Positions 22,562-33,309 of a DNA stretch of 64,000 nucleotides are shown piece after piece. This DNA is from Bidens hawaiensis (Eukaryota; Streptophyta; Magnoliopsida; Asterales; Asteraceae): the NCBI GenBank assembly GCA_021521415.1, contig JAIQDT010010153.1, positions 1 to 64,000 on the forward strand, in the 5' to 3' direction. Position 1 is the first letter of the stretch. Each line of letters opens with the position of its first letter. The notes under the pieces were generated by a model. It saw only the letters and a program-made list of their open reading frames with translations. It was not told the origin of the DNA and made no database searches. The position numbers were made by a program, and so were the translations under genes.

Positions 22562-24265
22562 GCCTGCGGCACATCCCTCACTGCTTGAAGCTCCGTCCGT
22601 GAATAAAGACCAAATCTGTCTTGATTCCGGAGGTGCTTGGGGTTGTTGCTCAGTCAAACATTCTCTTTCTTTGTGACGCGGGACTTCTGTGACGAAGTCC
22701 ACCAACACTTGCCCTTTGATTGCTTGCCTAGGTTTGTATTCTATTTCTTGCTCACCTAGTTCGATGGCCCATTTGGCCAAGCTCCCAGACAATTCTGGTT
22801 TACTGAGAACGTTTTTGAGCTTGTATCCGGTTAAGACATTGGTGGGATGTCCTTGAAAGTACATGCGGAGGCGTCGGGCAGCATAGACTAGTGCCAACAC
22901 AAGTTTTTCAAGCATGGAGTATCTTGTTTCCGGGTCCGATAATGTTCTGCTGACATAGTAAATCGGTGTTTGAACGTTCTTTCGATCTGTCAGAAGGACA
23001 GCCCCGATAGAAATGTCTGAAGCCGATATATACAACGTTAAAGGTTCTCCCGCGTGAGGTGCTGTTAACGTGGGGAGTTCCATCAAACACTTTTTAACCT
23101 CCAAGAAAGCTTGTTCCGCCTCCGCGGTCCATTTAAACTGTGCTTTCTTGAGGTAATTCCTCAGAGTTGAGATGAAAGGATGAGATTTGGCTGCATGATT
23201 TTCCAAAAAAACGATTCAAAGCAACCAGTCGGCCACTGAGTGTCTGAATTTCCTTGAGGGAAGACGGGGAAGGCATGCAGGCTATAGCTTGCACTTTATC
23301 TGGATTAGCTTTGAAGCCCGCATCCGTGACAATCACTCCCAGAAACTTTCCCTCTTCCATTCCGAATGAACACTTGGCTGGGTTCAACTTCATGTTAATA
23401 CCTTTCAATGTTTCGAAGGTCTCTTCAATATCTCTCAACATCTGGTCCTCCTCAACACTTTTGATTACGAGATCGTCCATATACACCTCTAAGTTTCGAC
23501 CAATTTGGTCTTTGAACGCTATATCCATTAATCGTTGATATGTGGCTTCCGCATTCTTTAGTCCGAAAGGCATCATTTTATAGCAAAAAGTGCCCTGGTC
23601 TGTGCGAAATGTTGTCTTATCTTCATCACCTGCTGCCATGCGGATCTGGTGATAACCCTTGTAGGCGTCCAGGAAACACTTGAATTTGAATGGTGCCACA
23701 ACATCAACCTTGAGGTCAATCTCTGGTAAAGGATCAATCCTTAGGACATGCTTTGTTTAGATCTTTGTAATCAATGCACATCCGCCACGCCCCCTGCTCT
23801 TGGGGACTATGACTGGGTTAGCAACCCATGTCTGATAGCGGATTGGACTGATAATCCTGGCCTGTAAGAGGTCTTGGACTTGCTCGTTCATTGCTTTGTC
23901 TGTTCCGGACCCATCTTACGTTGTTTCTGAACAATCGGCGTAAACAATGGGTTTACCCTTAATTTGTGTTCCGCAATGTTCCACGGGACACCGGTCATGT
24001 ACGCGGGCTGCCATGCGAACACATCAACATTTTTTGATAATAACTATTTCAAGAAAGTCCGTACTATCTCGGAAATAGCAGGTCCAATTGTTACAGTTTG
24101 ATCGGGGAAATCTTTGTTCAAGACCCACTTTTCTGGTTCGGTTCTCAAAGTTTGTTTTGGGATCTTGCTGGGTTTTGAGTTCTCGGTTGCAAAGCACTGT
24201 CGATTGACGTGAATTATTGCTATACCAGTGCAGGTCGGAACTCCTACTGCACCGTGTGCTGTGGA
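22562..24265 (-). pseudogene. Tat pol, middle part: reverse transcriptase, RNase H and start of second RNase H
   Basis: The minus-strand reading begins downstream of protease, disrupted by the Tekay insertion, and runs into reverse transcriptase. RT motifs include CFLDAYKGYHQIRMA, FGLKNAEATYQRLM and the catalytic YMDDLVIKS near 23470. RNase H motifs follow, including YISASDISIGAVL and YYVSRTLSDPETRYS. The second RNase H begins with SLFTDGASSSEG near 22600 and is cut by the LARD. Stops near 24043 and 23757 and a frameshift near 23215 inactivate it. The order RT, RNase H, archaeal RNase H, integrase is typical of the Tat lineage. Confidence 0.9.
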
Positions 24266-24270
24266 CGGAT
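24266..24270. repeat. Target-site duplication CGGAT, left copy (Tekay element A)
   Basis: CGGAT is repeated exactly at 33305-33309. The perfect copy fits a very recent insertion. Confidence 0.93.
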
Positions 24271-24587
24271 TGTCACACCCGGCCCTGAGCGGCGAAAACA
24301 GCCGGGCGCGCACGAGTGGGGATTGATAATTAAGCACGGGCCATTGCAAACATTCAAAGATTTTCATTTCGCATGAAAAGTTTAATACAAATACATTACA
24401 TTGATTAAAAATTACATAAGAACATCCAAGTATAAAAACTGTTGAAGATTTCCACGTCATATCCCCTTGCGCGGCGGGAACAACCACGCGCATCGAAGGG
24501 ATAGAACTAAAATCTTCCAAAAAGCTAGTTTTAGATGTTCAGCGTGAGGTGCTCTAAGTGTGACTCCATGCGCTACCTAGTTATCTC

Positions 24588-25275
24588 CTGAAAGACACGT
24601 AAAAACATTTGAATCAGTATAAACTGAGTGAGTTCACAAGTTTTAGTAACTTGATAAATCGTGTTTGCATCATAATCTTGATACAAATCATTCTGAAACA
24701 TAATTCTGATAGCATCATTAAAACACATGCTTGGTAAAACATAGTCCTATCAACATATTCTGATAAAATCGTTCCGCGGGTTACGCGCGAACATTTCTGG
24801 GAACTGTGCTCGTCTATGCAAAGTGGCGCTGCCACTACGAGCTAAAATAAGTAATACCGTCCCGCGGGTCACGCGCGGACGTTGTGCCGGAAAACAAGGC
24901 GCTCGTCCATGCAAAGAGGCGCGACCCCTACGAGCGGGCTCAAACCCATAGTACTGCCCCATGACCATACTAGGCACTCGTCCATGCAAAGAGGTGCGAC
25001 CCCTACGAGTGGGTGGATCAAACCAGCAGTCCCTACCCTTAGAGTTCCAATGGTAAAGTGATCACTTACTCGAATTCTGGCGCACATACATCGAAAACCA
25101 TAGATACCGTTTGCATTGCTCGTAAATACACCATAATGAAACATTATTTAAACACATAATTGCTTGTATTGCTTGTAAGAGTATCACATAAAACATAGTT
25201 TTAAGTACGTGTCCCTCGCCCCGAAAACAGTTTAAAAACAGTGAAAACAGCGAGAATAGGGGCTGTGAGACTCAC
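24588..25275 (-). other. Candidate intron inside Tekay element A LTR
   Basis: On the minus strand CACAG/GTGAGTCTC opens at 25275, and GTCTTTCAG/GAG closes at 24588. The same sites are at 32143 and 31456 in the other LTR. The donor lies about 170 bp downstream of the LTR TATA box, so it would fall in the transcript leader. Confidence 0.45.
24771..25011 (-). repeat. Three paired-hairpin modules in Tekay element A LTR
   Basis: Each module has a short hairpin followed by a longer one. Short ones are at 24771-24792 (GTTC...GAAC ends), 24858-24881 (GTCC...GGAC) and 24949-24972 (TAGTA...TACTA). Long ones are at 24808-24842 (GCTCGT...ACGAGC), 24900-24936 (CGCTCGT...ACGAGCG) and 24975-25011 (CACTCGT...ACGAGTG). 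Differences between modules change both sides of a stem together, which points to conserved structure. The second LTR repeats the set from 31639. Confidence 0.7.
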
Positions 25276-26109
25276 CTGTGGTTCTTGTTAAGGGATTAAT
25301 CGAGATTCGGGTTTTCTTGGTGTTGGCCTCGGAATCGAAGGTCTAGTAACTGGAACGGAATCGAAAATAACGGATGCTTTGGGAGATGATTAGTGCAAGT
25401 TTGCAGTTCTTTGAAGTGTGTTTTGAGTGATAATTTAGGTTACATATTTATAGGCAAACTCAAGGGAACACAATCCCTTGCTTTAGGGGATTGTAATCTT
25501 TTCATATCTAGGTGTAATGATGATAAAGTATGGAAATTATTATTGTTTATTGTTTGTTTAAAAGTGGAGGAGTGGTTAAAAGATCTTGATTTGATTTGGA
25601 CAGGACATGCAGGTCTGGGGTTGGTGAGAATAGGGTGGCTGACAGTTGACTTTTCATGTTACAGTGTGCTTTTTCAGGTACTTTTGTCAGTGTACAGTAA
25701 AAAGTGGAAAATCTCTGAAACACGCTACTGTTTCCCTTTTTGGGCGGGAGTAATCTCCTTATGTCTGGAGAATAGACTGTGTTCTGTGCGCATCACTTTG
25801 TGCGCATAGCTTTCTGCGTGAAGGACATTTCTTTGCTGCGGGTAGGTGCGTAACCTTCTCGCAGTTAGGGATATTGAGTTTCATTTGTAGATTCTCCAGG
25901 TGGTCTTGGTATTTCAACATAGTGATCAGTCATGTTGAAGTCAATTCCATCTTGGAGCTTCAGACAAACTAGCTCTCAATGTTCCCGCCATGCGGGGAGG
26001 TTAGTTCCCTTCCGCACGCGCATAAACGATTTAGGATGCACCCGCCTTAGCATCATGCGGGATGGTCAACCCATAGACAACATAACGTTAAGTTACATGA
26101 AAACATAAA

Positions 26110-26365
26110 GCCAAAACATTCGCGCATGGCGCATATAACATATGCTCACGCTGGTTCTTAACATGGTGCGCTTGCGCAGGTTGCACATAACAAATGCACG
26201 CGCTGACTAACATGGCGCGCTCGCGCAGGGCGCACATAACAAATGCACGCGCTGACTAACATGGCGCGCTCGCGCAGGGCAAACATAACAAATGCCCGCG
26301 CTGATTCTAACATAGCGCGCTCGCGCAGGGCGAACATAACAAATGCCCGCGCTATATGGCGCGCA
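26110..26365. repeat. Minisatellite with roughly 55-bp GC-rich units in Tekay LTR
   Basis: About four units contain CATGGCGCGCTCGCGCAGG followed by CACATAACAAATGC(A/C)CGCGCT. The first unit is more diverged. The other LTR repeats the block at about 32978-33233. It lies in the U3 part of the LTR. Confidence 0.8.
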
Positions 26366-26436
26366 TAATATTTACAATCACCTAATTATTAGGTGATTAC
26401 TTAGTTTAAGGGATTGGGAATTTACCGGGTGTCACA

Positions 26437-26471
26437 TTCTCCCCTCGTTAAACGAATTTCGTCCCGAAATT
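26437..26471 (-). other. Polypurine tract and conserved hairpin of Tekay element A
   Basis: Read on the minus strand, AATTTCGGGACGAAATT (plus 26455-26471) overlaps the pol stop codon. It is followed by the purine-rich GAGGGGAGAA next to the 3' LTR. Confidence 0.85.
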
Positions 26472-29400
26472 TAGGAGACGTTGCTGGCAGAAGCCATGCT
26501 CTGAAAGAGGTGTGGGTAATTCTTGCGTATTTGGTCTTCTCTTTCCCAAGTGAATTCAGGCCCACGCCTCGAGTTCCATTGAACCTTTACTAACTTGATT
26601 TTGCCCCTGCGTAACTTTTGTTCTTTCCAATCGGTTACTGCTATAGGTTCTTCTACGAAGTGCAGCTGTTTGTCGATGTGAATCTCTTCCAACGGCAAAA
26701 TCAACGTTTCGTCAGATAAGCACTTTTTGAGGTTGGACACATGAAACGTATCATGAACTCCACTGAGTTCGGCGGGTAGACGGAGTTTATAAGCAACCGG
26801 ACCGATCCTTTCCAGGATCTCAAATGGTCCAATGAAGCGCGGATTCATCTTTCCTCGCTTGCCGAAACGGGGGACTCCTTTCCATGGAGAGACTTTCAAA
26901 AGTACTTTATCCCCTACTTGAAATTCCAATGGTTTCCTTCGCACATCTGCGTAGCTCTTCTGTCTGTCGCGCGCTGTCTTAAGGCGATCCCTTATCTGAA
27001 AAATCTTGTCTGTTGTTTCTTGGATCAATTCTGGACCAGTCATTTGCTTGTCACCTACTTCAGCCCAGCACAGTGGGGATCTACACTTGCGCCCATACAA
27101 AGCTTCGAACGGCGCAGCCCTAATGCTTGTGTGATAGCTGTTGTTGTAAGAAAATTCAACCAATGGGAGATGAGTATCCCAGCTACCTTCGAAATCGATT
27201 GCGCACGCGCGTAGCATATCTTCCAATGTCTGGATTGTTCGCTCGCTTTGCCCATCCGTTTGAGGATGATATGCCGTACTCATGTCAAGACGAGTACCTA
27301 AAGCCCCTTGTAACGATCTCCAAAACCTTGATGTGAACCGACTATCTCTATCAGAAATGATGGACACTGGGACTCCATGTTTTGAAACTACTTCTCGAAT
27401 ATACAGTCTTGCTAATTTTTCCATCTTATCGGTTTCCTTGATCGGTAGGAAGTGCGCTGACTTAGTTAGCCGATCCACAATAACCCATATTGTGTCATAA
27501 CCCCCAGGTGTCCTTGGCAGTTTGGTGATGAAGTCCATAGAGATTTGTTCCCACTTCCACATGGGAATTTCTGGCTGCTGAAGCAACCCTGATGGTTTCT
27601 GGTATTCAGCCTTTACCTTCGAACACGTCAGGCACTTACTGACATACGTTGCGATGGCGCCTTTAAGATTGGGCCACCAATACAGCGTTTTAACATCTTG
27701 GTACATCTTGTCTGCGCCAGGATGTACGGAATACCGCGTCTTGTGAGCTTCGTTTAATACTTGCTCGCGCAATCCTCCCTTGAGAGGGACCCATATGCGG
27801 TTAGCGAAATATAGATTGCCGTTCTCTTTAAGTTCCAAACTCTTAACCATACCCCCAAGACATTCGTTTTTAACAAACTCTGGTTTCAAGGCTTCTTGCT
27901 GAGCGTCTCGGATGAGGGTAGAGAGATCTGCGTGAATGGTCAACCTTAGAGCCTTGACTCGTAGCGTTTTTATTCGCTCCTTCCTACTTAGCGCGTCTGC
28001 TACCACATTCGCCTTTCCAGGGTGGTACTTAATTTCACAATCATAATCATTCAACAACTCCACCCATCTTCGTTGCCTCATGTTTAAATCCTTTTGATCA
28101 AATATATGTTGAAGGCTCTTGTGATCCGTAAAGATTATACACTTTGTACCATAGAGGTAATGGCGCCAAATCTTTAGCGCGAAGACAACCGCTCCAAGTT
28201 CTAAATCATGCGTTGTGTAGTTCTTCTCATTGGTCTTGAGTTGGCGTGAGGCATACGCTATGACTTTGTTTCGCTGCATAAGGACACATCCAAGTCCCTG
28301 ATGTGAAGCGTCGCAGTAAACAACAATGTCATCCATCCCCTCGGGCAAAGACAAAATTGGCGCACTACATAACTTCTGTTTCAACATTTGAAATGTTGTT
28401 TCCTGATTTTCGCCCCAAACAAACTTCTTGTCTTTCTGAGTTAGCGCGGTCAGAGGTAGAGCTATTTTGGAGAAGTTCTCAATGAAGCGTCGATAGTAGC
28501 CAGCTAGTCCTAGGAATTGCCTCACCTCAGTTGGGGTTTTTGGCGCTTCCCAATTTTTGATGGCCTTGACTTTGGAAGGATCAACGTGTATTCCTTTCTC
28601 GTTTACAACGTGACCTAGAAAGTGAACTTCTCTAAGCCAAAACTCGCACTTGGAAAACTTCGCATACAACTTTTCTTTCCTCAACAATTCCAAAATCAAT
28701 CTCAGGTGTTGCTCATGCTCGGCCTTGGTCCGTGAGTAAATCAGAATATCATCTATAAACACAATCACAAACTTGTCCAAGTATGGTTTGCACACGCGGT
28801 TCATCAGATCCATGAACACAGCCGGCGCATTAGTTAGCCCGAAAGGCATCACTAAGAACTCATAATGGCCGTATATAGTTCGGAAGGCTGTTTTCTGCAC
28901 ATCTTCCTCATGGACTCTAAGTTGGTGGTATCCTGACCGTAGATCTATCTTCGAATAATAACTGGATCCCTGCAACTGGTCAAATAAGTCGTCAATCCTC
29001 GGTAAGGGGTACCGATTCTTGACTGTCAGCTTGTTCAGTTCCCTGTAGTCAATACACATTCTGAACGAACCATCCTTCTTCTTAACAAACAGTACTGGAG
29101 CTCCCCAAGGTGAAAAGCTTGGGCGTATGAAACCCTTATCCAATAGTTCCTGTAACTGATTGGATAGCTCTTGCATCTCAGATGGAGCTAATCGATAAAG
29201 CGCTCGAGCTACTGGCGCAGCTCCTGGGACTAAATCAATACGAAACTCGACTTGTCGCGGCGGCGGTAATCCGGGCAAATCTTCAGGAAAAACTTCTGGA
29301 AATTCGCGCACTACTGGTAAGTCTTCAATTCTTCGCTCATCTCCTTTCTTCTCTACGACATGCGCCAGGAAGGCGTAGCACCCTTTTCTTAGGCACTTTC

Positions 29401-30223
29401 GCGCCTTTAGGCACGAAATCAGTTTCGTCGCAACTCCCCTTCTTTCCCCTTGAATTACCAAGGTTTCTCCGTTCAACAGTGGGATCCGAACCCGCTTCTC
29501 ATGGCAAATAACTTCCGCGCGGTTCTCGACTAACCAATCCATACCTACCACAATGTCAAAACTTCCCAAGTCTATTGGCAACAAGTTAATATTGAACCCG
29601 TGACCTCCCATGACTATAACACATTGTTCAGTTCTTTCGTTCGCGCATAACTGCCTACCATTGGCTAGTTCTATAGTATAAGGCGTGTCTAGCCTACTGG
29701 TTGCTAGGCCTAGGGAGTCTTTAAACTCAGCGGATATAAAACTTAGGTCAGCGCCAGTATCAAATAAGACAGATGCAAAATGTCCGTTAAGCAAAAACGT
29801 ACCGGTTACCACATTCGGCTCTTCTTTAGCTTCGCCTGCGCCGATCACAAAAGCTCTTCCGCGAGCTTGGTTCCCCTTTTGCGGGCAATCCCGACTAAAA
29901 TGCCCTGGCTTCCCGCATGCGTAGCAGTTGTCGCTTGCTCCAGCTTCTCTGACACGGCAATTCATCGTCTTGTGCCCTGGTCTGCCACATTTGGCACATT
30001 CGATTCTTGTGCATTCACCCTCGTGGTGATACTTGCATTTGCTGCACCATGGGCGAGGCCCGCTGTATCCTTTTCGTGGTGGCTCCGCGGCCTGAATCGC
30101 GTAAACCCTTGCGCTTTCCTGCTTCTTGAACGGTGGCTGCTTGGAGTCGGACCCTCGGTGGTGAGAGTTCCATTTCCTCTTGGGATCAGAGGTTCGCTGC
30201 TCGATTCCGCGCGGAGTCAACAT
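26471..30223 (-). CDS. Tekay gag C-terminus and full pol: protease, RT, RNase H, integrase, chromodomain
   Basis: This 1250-residue frame holds three zinc-knuckle-like Cys/His motifs at about residues 58-113 (for example [14 protein letters not shown]). Protease has [12 protein letters not shown] at about 155. RT spans about 340-510 with FIDDILIYS at about 491. RNase H spans about 630-740, with [10 protein letters not shown] and [11 protein letters not shown]. Integrase has a zinc motif at about 834-880 (HPGADKM, CLTC) and catalytic Asp in MDFITKLP (about 896), Asp in IISDRDSR (about 957) and Glu in QSERTIQ (about 996). A GPF/Y-type module (FIGPFEIL) and a C-terminal chromodomain (about 1150-1240, with FTWEREDQI) complete it. 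All key catalytic residues are present. The true start is in the gag frame upstream; the ATG here follows a frameshift. Chromodomains direct integration towards heterochromatin in this lineage. Confidence 0.95.
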   Translation of the reverse strand: MLTPRGIEQRTSDPKRKWNSHHRGSDSKQPPFKKQESARVYAIQAAEPPRKGYSGPRPWCSKCKYHHEGECTRIECAKCGRPGHKTMNCRVREAGASDNCYACGKPGHFSRDCPQKGNQARGRAFVIGAGEAKEEPNVVTGTFLLNGHFASVLFDTGADLSFISAEFKDSLGLATSRLDTPYTIELANGRQLCANERTEQCVIVMGGHGFNINLLPIDLGSFDIVVGMDWLVENRAEVICHEKRVRIPLLNGETLVIQGERRGVATKLISCLKARKCLRKGCYAFLAHVVEKKGDERRIEDLPVVREFPEVFPEDLPGLPPPRQVEFRIDLVPGAAPVARALYRLAPSEMQELSNQLQELLDKGFIRPSFSPWGAPVLFVKKKDGSFRMCIDYRELNKLTVKNRYPLPRIDDLFDQLQGSSYYSKIDLRSGYHQLRVHEEDVQKTAFRTIYGHYEFLVMPFGLTNAPAVFMDLMNRVCKPYLDKFVIVFIDDILIYSRTKAEHEQHLRLILELLRKEKLYAKFSKCEFWLREVHFLGHVVNEKGIHVDPSKVKAIKNWEAPKTPTEVRQFLGLAGYYRRFIENFSKIALPLTALTQKDKKFVWGENQETTFQMLKQKLCSAPILSLPEGMDDIVVYCDASHQGLGCVLMQRNKVIAYASRQLKTNEKNYTTHDLELGAVVFALKIWRHYLYGTKCIIFTDHKSLQHIFDQKDLNMRQRRWVELLNDYDCEIKYHPGKANVVADALSRKERIKTLRVKALRLTIHADLSTLIRDAQQEALKPEFVKNECLGGMVKSLELKENGNLYFANRIWVPLKGGLREQVLNEAHKTRYSVHPGADKMYQDVKTLYWWPNLKGAIATYVSKCLTCSKVKAEYQKPSGLLQQPEIPMWKWEQISMDFITKLPRTPGGYDTIWVIVDRLTKSAHFLPIKETDKMEKLARLYIREVVSKHGVPVSIISDRDSRFTSRFWRSLQGALGTRLDMSTAYHPQTDGQSERTIQTLEDMLRACAIDFEGSWDTHLPLVEFSYNNSYHTSIRAAPFEALYGRKCRSPLCWAEVGDKQMTGPELIQETTDKIFQIRDRLKTARDRQKSYADVRRKPLEFQVGDKVLLKVSPWKGVPRFGKRGKMNPRFIGPFEILERIGPVAYKLRLPAELSGVHDTFHVSNLKKCLSDETLILPLEEIHIDKQLHFVEEPIAVTDWKEQKLRRGKIKLVKVQWNSRRGPEFTWEREDQIRKNYPHLFQSMASASNVS

Positions 30224-30264
30224 ACCCGCACGGACCGTATCCCTTGTAAGGGTGATGGCCCGCG

Positions 30265-30915
30265 CTACCCCGCCTCATCAAAGGTTGGAGGCGCTGCGGC
30301 GTTGAGCGGAACCCTAACAACAGGAGGTAACCCAAAAATATACCTCTCGATCTTCTTTTCCTCCGTGTTTGCCATGTCTGGCACCAACTGGCAAAGTTCG
30401 TTGAACCGGTTGTTGTAGGCGTCGATATCCGTTCCTACCATGGTGTGGTTCCAGAATTCCTGTTGTAGACTCTGGATTTCTGCGCGAGAGCAGAACTTTC
30501 TCATCATCATCTCCTTCAGTTCCTCCCAGGTCTTGTGGAGAGCAACTTCTCGCCCCAATGTTTTCGTTTGAAGCTTCCACCAAGACGAAGCTGCCTCTTG
30601 GAACATGCAGGTCGCGTAAAGGACCTTCTGGTTCTCACTACATCCGCTAATGGAGAGAACTGTCTCCATCTTGTCAATCCAGTTGTAGAGCCCAATGGCC
30701 CCTTCGGTTCCCTTGAATGGCCAAGGCTTACAGGCCATGAATGTCTTATAGGAGCATCCTTTGTCCAAGGCTCCTGATTCGGGTTCTGGGGTCTCATTCT
30801 GACGACCCTGACTTGATTCGGCCTTGCTGGCCTCATGTGTTGCGATTGCTTGCGCGATTATTCCCGCGAGTTCCTCGGGTGTCATGGTAATTCCTTTGGC
30901 TTTAGTTGGAGGCAT
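30265..30915 (-). CDS. Tekay gag, N-terminal part (element A), frameshifted at its end
   Basis: This minus-strand frame starts [20 protein letters not shown]. It contains the conserved gag core, with [31 protein letters not shown] and [12 protein letters not shown] near the end. Gag forms the cytoplasmic particle that packages the element's RNA. The frame stops at 30265, just after FDEAG. The protein continues in another frame from 30223, so a small indel near 30270 separates gag from the zinc-knuckle part. The ATG is about 220 bp from the PBS, with no additional ORF between, unlike the other Tekay-like elements here. Confidence 0.9.
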   Translation of the reverse strand: MPPTKAKGITMTPEELAGIIAQAIATHEASKAESSQGRQNETPEPESGALDKGCSYKTFMACKPWPFKGTEGAIGLYNWIDKMETVLSISGCSENQKVLYATCMFQEAASSWWKLQTKTLGREVALHKTWEELKEMMMRKFCSRAEIQSLQQEFWNHTMVGTDIDAYNNRFNELCQLVPDMANTEEKKIERYIFGLPPVVRVPLNAAAPPTFDEAG

Positions 30916-31121
30916 TCTCGCTTTAAAAGTGAAAATATATCAGACTTAGCGCATGTACTCTGAGCACATAATGTTATCATTATTTTACTAGACACTGTGA
31001 CCCGTGTTCCTAAGTGTGTGTATAGTTTCTTTTGAAAATATTTTCTTTGAAAAATATTTCATGCGATTCCCCAACGGTTATAGTCTAGGTTAAAACTTCT
31101 TTTCCTAGTTCGCTATAACCA

Positions 31122-31138
31122 GCGCTCTGATACCAATC
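31122..31138 (-). other. Primer-binding site of Tekay element A
   Basis: On the minus strand, the bases next to the 5' LTR read GATTGGTATCAGAGCGC. TGGTATCAGAGC matches the complement of plant initiator tRNA-Met. Confidence 0.88.
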
Positions 31139-33304
31139 TGTCACACCCGGCCCTGAGCGGCGGAAACAGCCGGGCGCGCACGAGTGGGGATTGATAATTA
31201 AGCACGGGCCATTGCAAACATTCAAAGATTTTCATTTCGCATGAAAAGTTTAATACAAATACATTACATTGATTAAAAATTACATAAAAACATCCAAGTA
31301 TAAAAACTGTTGAAGATTTCCACGTCATATCCCCTTGCGCGGCGGGAACAACCACGCGCATCGAAGGGATAGAACTAAAATCTTCCAAAAAGCTAGTTTT
31401 AGATGTTCAGCGTGAGGTGCTCTAAGTGTGACTCCATGCGCTACCTAGTTATCTCCTGAAAGACACGTAAAAACATTTGAATCAGTATAAACTGAGTGAG
31501 TTCACAAGTTTTAGTAACTTGATAAATCGTGTTTGCATCATAATCTTGATACAAATCATTCTGAAACATAATTCTGATAGCATCATTAAAACACATGCTT
31601 GGTAAAACATAGTCCTATCAACATATTCTGATAAAATCGTTCCGCGGGTTACGCGCGAACATTTCTGGGAACTGTGCTCGTCTATGCAAAGTGGCGCTGC
31701 CACTACGAGCTAAAATAACTAATACCGTCCCGCGGGTCACGCGCGGACGTTGTGCCGGAAAACAAGGCGCTCGTCCATGCAAAGAGGCGCGACCCCTACG
31801 AGCGGGCTCAAACCCATAGTACTGCCCCATGACCATACTAGGCACTCGTCCATGCAAAGAGGTGCGACCCCTACGAGTGGGTGGATCAAACCAGCAGTCC
31901 CTACCCTTAGAGTTCCAATGGTAAAGTGATCACTTACTCGAATTCTGGCGCACATACATCGAAAACCATAGATACCGTTTGCATTGCTCGTAAATACACC
32001 ATAATGAAACATTATTTAAACACATAATTGCTTGTATTGCTTGTAAGAGTATCACATAAAACATAGTTTTAAGTACGTGTCCCTCGCCCCGAAAACAGTT
32101 TAAAAACAGTGAAAACAGCAAGAATAGGGGCTGTGAGACTCACCTGTGGTTCTTGTTAAGGGATTAATCGAGATTCGGGTTTTCTTGGTGTTGGCCTCGG
32201 AATCGAAGGTCTAGTAACTGGAACGGAATCGAAAATAACGGATGCTTTGGGAGATGATTAGTGCAAGTTTGCAGTTCTTTGAAGTGTGTTTTGAGTGATA
32301 ATTTAGGTTACATATTTATAGGCAAACTCAAGGGAACACAATCCCTTGCTTTAGGGGATTGTAATCTTTTCATATCTAGGTGTAATGATGATAAAGTATG
32401 GAAATTATTATTGTTTATTGTTTGTTTAAAAGTGGAGGAGTGGTTAAAAGATCTTGATTTGATTTGGATAGGACATGCAGGTCTGGGGTTGGTGAGAATA
32501 GGGTGGCTGACAGTTGACTTTTCATGTTACAGTGTGCTTTTTCAGGTACTTTTGTCAGTGTACAGTAAAAAGTGGAAAATCTCTGAAACACGCTACTGTT
32601 TCCCTTTTTGGGCGGGAGTAATCTCCTTATGTCTGGAGAATAGACTGTGTTCTGTGCGCATCACTTTGTGCGCATAGCTTTCTGCGTGAAGGACATTTCT
32701 TTGCTGCGGGTAGGTGCGTAACCTTCTCGCAGTTAGGGATATTGAGTTTCATTTGTAGATTCTCCAGGTGGTCTTGGTATTTCAACATAGTGATCAGTCA
32801 TGTTGAAGTCAATTCCATCTTGGAGCTTCAGACAAACTAGCTCTCAATGTTCCCGCCATGCGGGGAGGTTAGTTCCCTTCCGCACGCGCATAAACGATTT
32901 AGGATGCACCCGCCTTAGCATCATGCGGGATGGTCAACCCATAGACAACATAACGTTAAGTTACATGAAAACATAAAGCCAAAACATTCGCGCATGGCGC
33001 ATATAACATATGCTCACGCTGGTTCTTAACATGGTGCGCTTGCGCAGGTTGCACATAACAAATGCACGCGCTGACTAACATGGCGCGCTCGCGCAGGGCG
33101 CACATAACAAATGCACGCGCTGACTAACATGGCGCGCTCGCGCAGGGCAAACATAACAAATGCCCGCGCTGATTCTAACATAGCGCGCTCGCGCAGGGCG
33201 AACATAACAAATGCCCGCGCTATATGGCGCGCATAATATTTACAATCACCTAATTATTAGGTGATTACTTAGTTTAAGGGATTGGGAATTTACCGGGTGT
33301 CACA
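31139..33304 (-). repeat. 5' LTR of Tekay element A
   Basis: Its length (2166 bp) equals that of the 3' LTR, and the sequence is almost identical. It carries the same hairpin modules (31639-31879), candidate intron (32143 to 31456) and minisatellite. Confidence 0.93.
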
Positions 33305-33309
33305 CGGAT
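33305..33309. repeat. Target-site duplication CGGAT, right copy (Tekay element A)
   Basis: It is an exact copy of 24266-24270. The Tat protease frame resumes here on the minus strand. Confidence 0.93.

Larger units (their letters stand above)
24271..26436 (-). repeat. 3' LTR of Tekay element A
   Basis: On the plus strand it starts TGTCACACCC and ends GGGTGTCACA, the usual inverted termini. It contains three pairs of hairpins (24771-25011), a candidate intron, a minus-strand TATA box (CCTATAAATATG, plus positions 25443-25454) and a minisatellite at 26110-26365. Confidence 0.93.
24271..33304 (-). mobile_element. Tekay chromovirus (Ty3/gypsy), nearly intact, nested in the Tat element
   Basis: Two 2166-bp LTRs flank one gag-pol on the minus strand. 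A PBS for initiator tRNA-Met sits at the 5' LTR, and a polypurine tract with the conserved hairpin sits at the 3' LTR. The pol order is protease, RT, RNase H, integrase, chromodomain, as in Tekay/Del chromoviruses. I count about five LTR differences (near 24284, 24418, 24850, 25250 and 25602), or about 0.2%. At a commonly assumed 1.3e-8 substitutions per site per year that is of the order of 0.1 million years. The only clear lesion is a frameshift in gag near 30270. Confidence 0.93.

Noticed and set aside
25393..25809. 138-aa ORF seen twice (also 32261-32677)
   Set aside because: It lies in the LTR of Tekay element A, opposite to its transcription, and has no recognisable domain. It is identical because the LTRs are.
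26110..26365. Regularly spaced repeats that could suggest a CRISPR array
   Set aside because: Units are contiguous with no unique spacers, the context is a plant LTR, and no cas genes exist.
29780..30418. 212-aa plus-strand ORF and other plus-strand ORFs across 26900-30800
   Set aside because: They are antisense shadows of the Tekay gag-pol frame.
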